DNA of 64,000 nt from Marchantia polymorpha subsp. ruderalis. Lineage: Eukaryota > Streptophyta > Marchantiopsida > Marchantiales > Marchantiaceae. Location of the stretch: NCBI GenBank assembly GCA_037833965.1, contig AP031353.1, forward strand, positions 19,780,501-19,844,500, given 5' to 3'. The notes under the pieces were generated by a model. It ran no database searches, was not told the origin of the DNA, and saw nothing but the letters and a program-made list of their open reading frames with translations. Position numbers and translations under genes: made by a program. Positions 51,801 through 61,455 of the stretch are shown piece after piece (positions within the stretch are counted from its first letter, which is position 1; each line of letters opens with the position of its first letter).

Positions 51801-52285
51801 CTTTACTGTACTACATGGGCAGTGCCGAGTTACCACTCGGCATAATCCTGTTCAGTGTCAAGGATGTGCTCATTCAGCATCTTCCATCGTGAACCTTCTT
51901 TTTCATCTGCGAGGTCGTTGCCGATACGGCATTGATAGATTGAGCTGTTTATCAATACCAAGGGAAGGCGGACGTTGGTTAAGACCTACTTATCCCAATC
52001 CTTAACATTGTTCGCACTTGAAGTGGACGAGTTTTAAGAGATTTTTTGTTCATGTAGGTGCTGACTACTGACGACTATTGGCCTTCCAACGAGAAGGGCG
52101 CTGCCCCATGTACTGCTCTTCCCAACTTTGAAGATATGGAGGGCGCTCTGAAAGTTCTGGTCGCGCAGGCTGAGAAAGAGGCAAATTCCAATTTGAGTAA
52201 CACCACTAGCAACAACGGTGGCAATTCCAGCAGTAGCAGTCAAGAGAACAAATCACCGAATCAAGCAGACAACAACTCGTCCTGA
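48882..52285 (+). CDS. RSL1-like: class I RSL (RHD6/RSL1-like) bHLH transcription factor
   Basis: Five coding exons keep phase: 48882-50366, 50690-50923, 51098-51163, 51365-51430 and 52058-52285, giving about 692 residues. The start is the ATG at 48882 in an excellent context (AACAACATGGAG); an in-frame ATG at 48840 would add 14 residues. The long first exon encodes a Ser-, Asn- and Gln-rich region without a recognised fold. The bHLH domain is near the C terminus: DPQSIAAR (exon 2), HRRERISERLKTLQ and LVPNGSK (exon 3), VDLVTMLEKAINYVKFLQLQ (exon 4). The family-specific tail VLTTDDYWPS follows, then a Ser/Asn-rich end. In bHLH numbering, position 5 is Gln and position 9 is Ala, not the E-box His and Glu, as in RHD6/RSL proteins. 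Three introns split the domain. Class I RSL proteins are nuclear and promote rhizoid, root-hair and other surface-cell outgrowth. The N-terminal region is much longer than in Arabidopsis RHD6. Confidence 0.95.
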
Positions 52286-53700
52286 CAGTTGATGTGAGAA
52301 ACACCGAATAATAGAGGCTTCGAAGTCAAGAAGTCGCGATTGACGTCGAGGCTTTGGAGAAAACCTCCTCCCACTGTTTGAAATCTGAAGGATCTCGAGA
52401 GGCCTGCCGCGACTGTACGCCTACATGAACTTGTTAATGCGAGCCATCCTCATGGCTTGGTCTGCATGATGAGATGATGGCCTTAACTAGATGTAGTGTA
52501 GTGTACGTACATCTCGGAATCGAATTGCATGGAGGATTTACCAGTCGCTTTACAGCATAAGATTGTCCTGAAGTATACTGCTGTTTGAGATTCATACAAG
52601 TTAGACTTCCACGAGGATTGTCTAATGAGTGAAGTGGAAATCAATATTAGCACAGCTGTACTAGTGCTACTAGACTAAGGACAGGACTCGACGCTTTAGG
52701 ACATTTGATTTATTCAGAAACTTAAAGCTCTTGCTTTACTAGCATAAGGGCCTTTGTTCAATCCCCTAATTAGCTTCTGATTAGCTCGTGATTAGCGGCT
52801 TGAACAGAGATAGGGAACCCTTAGTTAATTAATTAATTAATTAGGTGAACCGGTAATTAATTAATTAATTATTCTCACATGGTTGGTGTGATGACATGTA
52901 CACGCATCATGTCTGCAACGCCCTAAGGAGTAGTGGGGAAGTGTGTCAATTTGTCTTGCACAAATGTTTGTACAGAAACAAGCTCCCAAAGGCATGTGTT
53001 TCCTAGTCAATTAGACGATATTCCGCCTTCGACCCACGAGTTAAAGTCAAAGTCATAACTAGAACAAGCGAAATAAGAAAAAGAAGAAAAGGTACGAAGT
53101 GCCTTAGAAACATATCTTTTCATGACTGCTGAGAACATTTTGTAACAGTAATAGTAGCCTAAGTGAAAAATGATTCGTGGCGACTAACAACATATTAACT
53201 ATCACTTTACTTCCTACGTATCCATCACTTGGATATATCAGTGAAGCCCAACAAACTAAAGAAAACGATACTGTGACCAGGTTAACATTCGCTACTGACT
53301 GTAATATGAAAGATTAATATGCTCAATATGTGATTATACATTGGAAGCGTCGATTATTGTCTCAACTTACAACTGTGTTCCTCCAACCTCTTGGAAACTT
53401 GGATGTCCGCCCAATGATAAAGACAGAGATGCAATACATAAAATGTGTTAGTAGCATTTGGTTTGGAAAAAATTGTGTTGGCTCTAGACGCGGATGGGAT
53501 ATGAGAGGTCAGTTTAGGATCGGACCAGATGTATATTCACTAAAGAAAGAGATAAGCCAGAAAAATTTTCTACAGCAAATAAACAGCACACTTTTAAAAA
53601 CTCATGTGAAGATTTTATACGTTGAATACATTGTACATCAGTTATCTTATGAGATTTTGAACTTTACTCAAAATCTTCCCATGTGATAAAGTTGTAATGA
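52286..53700. other. RSL 3' flank and spacer
   Basis: The first few hundred bases are likely the RSL 3' untranslated region, but no end signal is decisive. A TTAA-repeat pair lies at 52824-52871. The rest, including the 118-residue plus-strand ORF at 53330-53686, shows no recognisable protein. Confidence 0.4.
52824..52871. repeat. two (TTAA)n runs around a short core
   Basis: Two runs of taat units flank ggtgaaccggt. Because TTAA is self-complementary, the whole can also fold back on itself. Confidence 0.9.
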
Positions 53701-53701
53701 A

Positions 53702-53738
53702 AAATTCCTCAATGTAATCGGAAGACATTGAGGAATTT
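53702..53738. repeat. perfect hairpin, 14-base arms, at the LINE copy edge
   Basis: aaattcctcaatgt and its exact reverse complement flank a nine-base spacer. The right arm ends a few bases before the first LINE-homologous sequence (about 53743). Confidence 0.9.
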
Positions 53739-53742
53739 ATTA

Positions 53743-55510
53743 TTGGAGAGATACGAAGATTTACTTTGATGAGATCAATTCGGAACAATAGAAGTCATTA
53801 GTGGTGGTATTACTACTTTTATAATGTCTCAATTTTTACTTTTGTATATCTGGAATGTCAAAATATTGGATGTCAATTTCCTACATTCAACACTATAGAC
53901 CATATCTTGGTTTTACGTGTTCTATGGGAGAAATCCAAGGGTAATGGAAAAGCTTTGTTTTGTGCCTTCATTGATTTCAAGAAAGCTTTTGACACAGTAC
54001 TTCGTGAGCTTTTATGGCAAAGATTGCAAACCATTGGAGTACCATCAGATCTCTTGGCAGCGGTGGCTGCATTATAACACTCAGTTCGGGCCAAGATCAA
54101 CACTTTTCAAACCGAAGAGATTATCAGCACCATTGGAGTCATTCAAGGTTGTCCTCTCTCTCCCACTCTCTTTGGAGTTTTCATAGATGATATGGAAAGG
54201 TGGTTGGAGGATTGTGATAGCGAAGGTGTTAAACTTGGAGTCTTTGTCATCAAAGCTCTTTTGTATGCAGATGATGTCATATTACTAGCACGTGATGATA
54301 CTAGTTTACAGAAACACCTGGACACTTTGGCTAGCTTTTGTACTCAAAATCAGATGGAAGTCAATTTGGAGAAGTCCAAAGTCATTCTTGTGGGCACTAG
54401 ATCCAAGCTCTCTTTCTGTTACAAAGGATTAGAGTTGGAACAAGTGAAAAGTTACAAATATTTGGGCATTGATTTCTCATCTGATTATAGTTGGGCACTT
54501 TGTGTGCAAAAGAGGGTAGAAGCTGGTTTCAAAGCTCTATATTCATTGCTAAATAGATGTAGAGGAGGTCATCTAGTGTCTTGGAGTCTTAGGAAATTCT
54601 TATTCAGGAGCTTAGTGTTTTCCGTTATCTTATATGGAACACAAGTGTGGGGTCCTGGTTGTAAGAAGACATGTTGGCAGCGTTTGGAGAGGGTGCAAAA
54701 GATCTTCTTACAAGAAGAATTGGGTGTGAGGACCCAAACTTCTTATGCAATTCTTCTTGCGGAAACAAGTTGTCTACCTCTTGAGGCTGAAGCTCTCTTT
54801 TTGACTATCACTTACGTCAAAAGAGTAAGATCTCTTGGTGCTTCTCGACTTCCTCTTGAAGCTTTGCGTGCCACACGTCCCAAGGGTTGGTTTGCAGATG
54901 TGGTGACTTGGTCTTTGAGGTGGAATGTGACGGAACTCGATTGGAATTTGCAACCTATTGCCCTACGCGAGCGTATTAAGGAGGAATTTCTCAGCATTAT
55001 GTGGAGCACACGAGGCACCAAGATGCAGTTTTATCAACTTCATGTGAATCCTATGCTTGTTTATTGTGAGCAAGGATACTTACTTGCAGAGATATCTACT
55101 TCTTTACGTCATATTATTGCTAGACATAGAACAGGATCTCATAGTCTTGGGATTGAAGAAGGGCGTTGGTTGAACATTGATAGGAGTGAACGTATTTGTA
55201 GACTATGTGATGGAAGAAAAGTTGAGGATGAAGAGCATGTATTTCTTACTTGTTCTAGGTATGTAGAGATTCGAGTGGCTCATAAAGTTGATGTCGAGAA
55301 TTTTTTTTCTCTGCTTCAACTCGAGCCTTATGATTTAGGTTGTTACATTAGGGATATTATTAGTTACCGTTCTAGTGCTTTGGGCACTAGCTAGGGGGTT
55401 CTTTTGGTTCTCTCCTAGTTTGGAGTTGGATTGTTTGTATTGTGTTTTTTAGCCTTTTGACCCTTTGGGTCCCACGGGCTTGATCCATTTACCATTTACC
55501 ATTTACCATT
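53743..55510 (+). mobile_element. LINE copy A (non-LTR retrotransposon, best-preserved RT)
   Basis: A short endonuclease-region piece (53743-53880, compare 59911-60070) is joined by deletion to the reverse transcriptase. The RT frame opens at 53883 with FIDFKKAFD (motif A), runs into a TAA stop at 54075-54077, and continues with GVIQGCPLSP (motif B). The long open part is 54192-55394 (400 residues): YADD at residues 25-28, SYKYLGIDFS, then a C-terminal zinc-finger-like segment with RLCDG and a downstream H-x4-C (EEHVFLTC). The 3' untranslated end is about 115 bases: 'agccttttgaccctttgggt', the cccacgggcttgatcc block, and several TTTACCA units. The copy is dead: it has a premature stop and lacks most of the endonuclease. 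Assignment to a LINE clade would need a tree. Confidence 0.92.
54192..55394 (+). pseudogene. reverse transcriptase fragment of LINE copy A
   Basis: This is the longest intact part of the LINE ORF2 in the window. It begins at an internal Met within the RT palm region, just after motif B, and includes the catalytic YADD and the C-terminal Cys/His segment, ending SSALGTS with a TAG. The same frame extends upstream to 53883 but is cut by a TAA at 54075. It therefore cannot yield a whole RT. Confidence 0.9.
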
Positions 55511-55648
55511 GGCTACATCTTGGATTGGTGAGAGTATCTTAGAGTTATTAGGCAATTTTTTATTTTGCACCAACGTCCATGTTCATCTACTCCACATGCA
55601 CTTGCGATCAAAGTCAACTGTTCCATGAACTCATAAGGAATGTTCTTA
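55511..55648 (+). mobile_element. LINE endonuclease-region fragment
   Basis: The sequence matches copy D at about 60079-60216, for example the shared cttggattg start and the gcacttgc-atcaaagtcaa stretch. It directly follows the terminal repeat of copy A. It stops at 55648, where a minus-strand LINE piece has inserted. Confidence 0.75.
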
Positions 55649-56125
55649 TGGTAAATGTTAAAAGATCAAACCCGGGGAACCCAAAAGGTCAAAAGATTGA
55701 AAAATACAATACAAACAATCCAACTCCAACTTAGGAGAGAACCAAAAGAATCCCCAAGCTAGTGGCAAGATCAGTACAATAGTATCTAATAACATCTCTA
55801 ATATAACAACCTAAAGCATAAGGCTCAAGTGAAAGCAAAGAATAGAAGTTCTCAACAACTTTATGAGCCACTCTAATCTATATATATTTAGTTAAGTAGG
55901 AAACACATGCTCTTCATCCTCAACAATTCTCCCATCACATAGATTACAAATCCGTTCACTCCTATCAATATTCAACCAACGTTCTTCCTCAATTCCAAGC
56001 CTATGAGATCCTGTTCTATGCCTAGCAATAGTATGACATAAAGATGTAGAGATCTATGCAACAAGGTTTACTTGTTCACAATAAATAAACATAGGATTCA
56101 AAAAAAGTTGATAAAATTGCATTTT
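55649..56125 (-). mobile_element. LINE copy E, 5'-truncated, minus strand
   Basis: The reverse complement corresponds to about 55005-55503 of copy A: the end of the ORF, including the CEQ/YLL region and the zinc-finger segment, plus the tail. The terminal repeat and the diverged gatcaaacccggggaac block lie at its left edge. The copy is 5'-truncated and sits inside plus-strand LINE sequence, so it is a nested insertion. Confidence 0.85.
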
Positions 56126-56221
56126 GATGCCTCGTTTGCTCTAGGTGATGATTATACTTCAAAAGTTAGCAAATGGCAAATATGAGTATTGAGATGGTTT
56201 GTACATTGAACTTATTACATT

Positions 56222-58172
56222 TTACATTGAACCATTTACCATTTATCAAGTGGAGAAGATATTTTATTGGACATATTCTTACTAAGTTTTTGAAAAATGC
56301 TATAGTTCATGGTTTTCCATCAACTTGATCCATGCGGAAGATTGTTCCTATTCATAAATAAGGAAGGAAGTGATGACAAACTATTGCACTATCATGGTTG
56401 ATATTGTTTTTGCCAAGTTCTTTGAAAATTTAGTAGAATCAAAGTTGAGCACATGGACAAAGGCTTTTCAAAAGAGAGCAAAGTTCCAAGCTGGTTTTTG
56501 CCCTACATATAACACTAATGATCATATTTTGGCCTTACGTGTTTTATGGGAGAAATGCAAGAGCAATGGTAAAACTTTATTTTGTGCCTTCATCGATTTG
56601 AAAAAAGTTTTTGATATTGTTTCTTGTAAGCTTTTATGGGAAAGACTACAAGACATTGGAGTACCGACTAATCTTTTTGAAGCCGTGGCCACTTTATACA
56701 ATTGAGTTTGGGTTGAGATTGATGACTCTTTGACTCAAGAGATCTCTAGCACCATTGGAGTTATTCAAGATTGTCCTCTCTTTCATACTCTATTTGAAAT
56801 TTTCATAGATGATATAAAGAGATGGCTAGATGATTGTGAGAGTGAAGTAGTCAAATTTGAAGACTTTGTCATCAAAGCTCTTTTGTATGCATATGATATC
56901 ATAATTATAGCACGTGATGCAATTAGTTTACAAAAACACCTTGATACTTTGGCTACCTTTTGTACTCAAAATCAGTTGAATGTCAATTTAGAAAAGTCCA
57001 AAATCATTCTTATGGGTACTAGATCCAAGTTATCTTTCTTCAATAAAGGTAGAATTGAAACAAGTGAAGAGTTATTTAGCCATCGATTTTTCTCACAATT
57101 ATAGTTGGACACTTTGTGTGCAAAAGAGAGTAGAAGTTGGTTACAAAGCTCTACATTCATTGTTAAACCAATGTAAAAGGACCCATATAGTGTCTTGGAG
57201 TCTTAGGAAATTTTTATTTAGGAGCTCAATGTTGCTGGTGGTTTTATATGGGACACAAATGTTGGATTTTGGCGGTAAGAAGACAGGATGGGAGCGTGTG
57301 GAGAGGATGCAAAAAATCTTCTTACAAGAAGAATTAGGTATAGGGAAACAAACTCGTTATGCTATTCTTCTTGCAAAAACATGCTGTCTACCTCTTAAGG
57401 CTAAAGCTCTCTACTTGACCATCACTTATATAAGAAGGGTGAGATATGTTGATGCTTCTCGCTTTCCTCTTTAAGCTTTGCTCGACACACGTGCAAAAGA
57501 ATGTTTGCGGATGTGATAACTTGGTCTTTGAGTTGAAATGTTGCGGAAAGCGATTGGAACTTGCAACCTATGGCAATACACTAATGTGTAAAGGAGGGCT
57601 TTTTGAACATTATTTGGAGCAAGCGCGACACCAAAATTTAGTTCTATCAACTTCATGTGAATCCTATGCTTATTTATTGTGAATAGGATTACATACTTGC
57701 AGGAATCTGTACGTTCTTTTACTTGTTGTAGGTATGTCATATTATTGTTAGGCATAGAACTGGATCTCATAGGCTTGGAATTGAGGAAGTATCTTCGCTT
57801 CCTATTGATAGGAGTAAACATATTTGTAGATTATGTGACTTTGGATACATTGAGGATGAAGAGCATGTATTTGTTACTTGTTGTAAGTACAAAGACATAA
57901 GTCTTACTCATAAATGATGAATGGTAAATGGTAATGGTAAATGGTAATGGTAAATGTATGTGGAGATGTGGAGAATTTCTATTCTTAATTACAGTTAGTT
58001 TCTTTTGATTTAAATTGTTATATTAGAGACATTATTAGTTATCGTTCTAGTGCTTTTGGCACTAGCTTGGGATCTTTTTTCTTGTTTGTGGTTTTTGCTT
58101 GTATTGTGTTTTTCAACGTTTTGAGGCTTTGTATCCTTTGAGCTTGGTCTATTACCACTTATCATTTACTTG
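56222..58172 (+). mobile_element. LINE copy B, decayed
   Basis: A short terminal-repeat scrap (ccatttaccatttatc) leads into RT sequence. The readable frames are 56370-56705 (KLSTWTKAF, FIDLKKVFD) and 56730-57104 (GVIQDCPLF, ALLYAYDIIIIA). Motif B has lost its Gly (QD for QG) and the catalytic YADD has become YAYD. Frameshifts separate 57055-57474 and later pieces, which still show RLCDFG-like and EEHVFVTC segments near 57.83-57.88 kb. The 3' end (58070-58172) is a diverged copy of the usual tail. A short pure terminal-repeat insertion lies at 57914-57955. Confidence 0.88.
57914..57955 (-). repeat. (ATGGTAA)n insertion within LINE copy B
   Basis: Several ATGGTAAATGGTA-type units interrupt the copy B ORF between 'actcataaa' and 'tatgtggagatg', where copy A is continuous. 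The units match the LINE terminal repeat in minus orientation, but no other LINE sequence is present. Confidence 0.75.
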
Positions 58173-58249
58173 TCAAAAGAAGCCGACTTTGAATATCCAA
58201 AGACTGATCAATCGATTGATTTATTATCATTTATCATATCCATTACCGA

Positions 58250-58925
58250 CTTTGCTCTTGCTAGCTTACATTTAGAATCAAATCATCCATTACAAGGTAG
58301 TCCCTTAGCAATCATAGAACTATGCTTCAAAAAAAAACTTTGATGTAGAATTTGTGAGCAATTCAATGAGTTGTAAACTAGCGTTATGTGAATCTGGACT
58401 CCATATGATGCGAGTCAAGAGATCTTGTATATGTTGTGCATAAAAATGTCTTTTACAAAGATCTAAGCGAAACTTGAGAGAAGCTAAAAGAGATTGATAG
58501 TATGAAAGAGAGAGATTGATTTTGAAATTGAAAGTGTAAACAAAAGAGTTGCATGGTCTGATTCAAGTTGAGTATCAAGAGCATCAAAACTAGAGATAAA
58601 AAAGTTACTTATCAATACATACAAAAGAAAATCTATTGTGCTAGCGTCGGTAGAGAAAAACAAGTATTGAATCAAGAATTGGGAAAGCGAGCAATTCCAT
58701 TAAGAATCTTCAAGTTACAAGTGTCTCTAAATGTTAAAAATCCTATGTCAAAGAATTTGTGGAAGGATCAAAAGAGGTTCTTGACCACAAACTATTTTGA
58801 ATTTCTTCAAACATAGAAGAAGTCAAGGAATCACTAATTTGAGTAAATTGAGCATAACATATACGAGCATTAAAATCTCCAGCTAGAAAGACATCCCCTT
58901 TACTTTGAAATCTAAGAACGTGTAG
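58250..58925 (-). mobile_element. LINE endonuclease fragment, inverted
   Basis: On the minus strand, about 58.87-58.92 kb encodes KGDVFLAGDFNAR, the AP-endonuclease GDFNA motif. About 58.48-58.68 kb encodes STDASTIDFLLYVLISN and FDALDTQLESDHATLL, the endonuclease C-terminal region also found on the plus strand in copy D (60.46-60.58 kb). Further minus-strand reading to about 58.26 kb fits the linker before RT. Confidence 0.85.
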
Positions 58926-59235
58926 AAGAGCTCATCTAGTGTCTTGAAGTCTTAGAAAATATTCAGAAGCCGTTTGTTGCCGATAGTATTATATGGTATC
59001 CAATTGTGGGGCTCTAGTTGGTAAGAAGACAGGTTTGGAGCATGTGGAGAGGGTGTAGAAAAAATTTCTACTAGAAGAATCGGGTGTATGAAATCAAACT
59101 CCATATGCTATTCTTCTTGTTGAAGCAAGTTGTTTACCTCTAGAGGCTGAAGCTCTATACTTGACCATCACTTACATCAGAAGGGTGAGTTGTCTTGTTG
59201 CTTCTTGCCTTCCTCTCTCAAGCTTTGTGTGCGAC
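58926..59235 (+). mobile_element. LINE RT fragment (copy C)
   Basis: This plus-strand segment matches copy A at about 54556-54890: the 'gtgtcttg-agtcttag' stretch, then the LYGTQ-equivalent, then the caagttgt-tacctct-gaggctgaagctct block. It abuts the inverted endonuclease piece on its left and satellite DNA on its right. Frame-breaking changes are present throughout. Confidence 0.85.
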
Positions 59236-59264
59236 AACTCTCAAAGAATGGATAGCGGTTTTAG

Positions 59265-59740
59265 CCAAATATCTTTGTGCTAGAGTGTCAACTGGAGCTG
59301 AAATTTGGTGAATTGTCAAATACGGCCGGACGCACATCCTTGTAAAGTTTTAGTCACAAAAAAGCCGGTTTGAAGAAGTTGTCAATTTTGGAGCTTTGAG
59401 TTTAGGGTTTGGAGACATAATCTTGCGGTACAAAAATTCTCGCGCTAAAGAATCAACTAAAGCTAAAATTTGATGAAGATGTCAAGTTCGGCCGAGCGCA
59501 CATTCCTAAAAACTTTCAGCTACAACCGAACCATTTGAAAAGGTTGTCAATTTGAAGCTTTGAGTGCTCTAGCTAGAAGATTCTTTTTGTTTTATCCTGG
59601 TTTGGAGTTTGATTGTTTGTGTTTTTTAGCCTTTTGATCCTTTGGATCCCACGGGCTTGATCTATTTATCATTTACCATTTAGTTTAGGTTTTGGAGGCT
59701 GGATCTTGCGATACAAATATCTTTGTGCTGGAGTGTCAAG
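59265..59740. repeat. satellite-like array, about 165-bp units
   Basis: Unit landmarks lie at 59271 (atctttgtgctagagtgtca) and 59436 (attctcgcgctaaagaatca), 165 bases apart. A third lies at 59719 (atctttgtgctggagtgtca), which is also 165 bases from the second once the LINE tail at 59566-59684 is removed. The units share the pattern 'gagtgtcaa-tggagctgaaattt' with the larger satellite downstream. Confidence 0.75.
59566..59684 (+). mobile_element. LINE 3'-tail inserted in satellite
   Basis: The segment from 'gctagaagattctttttg' through 'agccttttgatcctttggat', cccacgggcttgatc and 'tatttatcatttaccattta' is a LINE 3' end of about 119 bases with no coding sequence. It splits a satellite unit. Confidence 0.9.
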
Positions 59741-59744
59741 CTAT

Positions 59745-61449
59745 TATTACTCAAAGGAGAATACAATCATAAACCTAGCAATCCAAGAGGTTGAGGGTGT
59801 TGATGTGGAACATAAAATGTCTATCGACAACAAAATATGTGAGTGCACATCCAATGTGGAAGATGGCGGATATCGTAAACATTGTGAAGACTTGGGAGCA
59901 TGAGAGCAATGCTTTTGGAGATATACAAGGATTTACTTTGGTGAGATCTACTTGGAATCATAAAAATCAACGAGTAGGAAGAGGAAAAGACTTTGAAGTC
60001 ATTGCTACTTTCATCAGATTTGAATTTCTTCTTGTGATACATTTGGAAAGTCAAAATATTAGGAAACTATATTATTGACTTTGTCTTGGATTGATTGGAG
60101 TATCTTACAATTATTTGGCAATTTGTTACTTTACATCATTGTCCATGCAAATCTACTCCACAAGCACTTGCAATCAAAGTCAATCATTCCATCAACTTAT
60201 AGGAGATGTTCTCAAATATCTTGATATTTGAGAACATCTCCTATAAGTCGAAGGTGAAGTTTTTCTTGTTGGAGACTCTAATGCTTGCATACATTCAGCT
60301 CAATAGACTTTAGATAGTTTGTAATCTAGAGTCTCTTGTGATACTCCTACAAATGATTTGACTGAGCATTTTTTTACTTTTGGAGCCACATGTAATTTGA
60401 AAGTTCTCAATGATATTTTTTTCTTTCCCAACTCTCTTTCCAATACATGTTTTTCCTCTATCGGCATTAGCATTATAGATTGTCTTTTGTACTCTGCCAC
60501 TAATAGTTCATTTATCTCAACATTTGACATTCTAGAGCCTGAACCAGAATCATATCATACACCTCTTTTATTGTCAAAGTCAATTCCTCTCTCTACATGT
60601 CACTATATTTCTACTTCCGCCAAGTTTTGTTTAGATCCTAGTTGAGCACATGGGCTGAATCTTGTGAGAAGAGAGCGCGGTTCCAAGCTGGTTTTTGTTA
60701 TACATTCAACACTATAGACCATATCTTGGTTTTGCATGTTTTATGAGAGAAGTCCAAGGGTAATGGGATAGCTTTGTTTTGTGTCTTCATTGATTTCAAG
60801 AATTCTTTTGACACAGATACTCGTGAGTTTTTATGGTAAAAGTTACAAACCATTTAAGTACCATCTCTTAGCAGCGATGATCACATTGTACCACTCCGTT
60901 TGGGCTTAGATCAACACTTTTCAAACCAAAGAAATTTTGAGTACCATTGGAGTCATTCAAGGTTGTTCACTCTCTCCTTCTCTCTTTAATGGTTTCATAG
61001 ATTTTATAGAAAGGTGGTTAGAGGTTTGTGAAAGTGAAGGTGTCAAACTTGGAGTCTCTGTGATCAAAGCTCTTTTGTATTTAGATGATGTTATATTACT
61101 AGCACGTGCTGTCATTAGTTTATAAAAACACCTCGACACTTTGGCTAGCTTTTGTACTCAAAATTAGATGGAGGTCAATTTGGAGAATTCAAAAGTCATT
61201 CTTGTGGGCACTAGATCCAAGCTTTCTTTCTTTAATCAAAGATTAGAGTTGTAACAAGTGACGAGTTACAAATATTTAGTCATTGATTTCTCCCACGATT
61301 ATAGTTGGCCACTTTCTGTGCAAAGAGGGTAGAAGCTGGTTTTAAAGCTCTATATTCACCGCTAAATAGATGAAGAGGATCTCATTTAGTGTCTTGGAAT
61401 CTTAGGTAATTTTTTTATTCAAGAGCTTAGTGTTTCCTATATGGAACAC
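59745..61449 (+). mobile_element. LINE copy D (endonuclease plus partial RT), decayed
   Basis: The endonuclease starts near 59791 with VLMWNIKCLST and continues through FTLVRSTWNHKNQR. The GDSNAC version of the GDFNA motif is at about 60.27 kb, and the C-terminal region SSIGISIIDCLLYS and FDILEPEPESYHTPLL ends near 60.63 kb. An internal deletion joins this to RT at about 60.64 kb (LSTWAESCEKRARFQAGF). In RT the motifs read GVIQGCSLSP and YLDD in place of YADD. Several stops and a 54-bp palindromic duplication (60195-60248) break the frame. The copy ends where the 353-bp satellite begins. Confidence 0.88.
60195..60248. repeat. perfect palindrome in the LINE endonuclease, 26-base arms
   Basis: Arms 60195-60220 and 60223-60248 are exact reverse complements around tt. 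Comparison with the inverted endonuclease piece at 58.9 kb and the fragment at 55.5-55.65 kb suggests that only the left arm is native. The right arm sits between the GDVLKYL-like codons and the EGEVFLVGD codons as an extra segment. Confidence 0.95.
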
Positions 61450-61455
61450 AATACA

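Noticed and set aside
57914-57955. TTTACCA-type repeats taken as telomere-like sequence
   Set aside because: The unit is seven bases long like the plant telomere repeat but differs in three positions, and it is always tied to the LINE 3' end.
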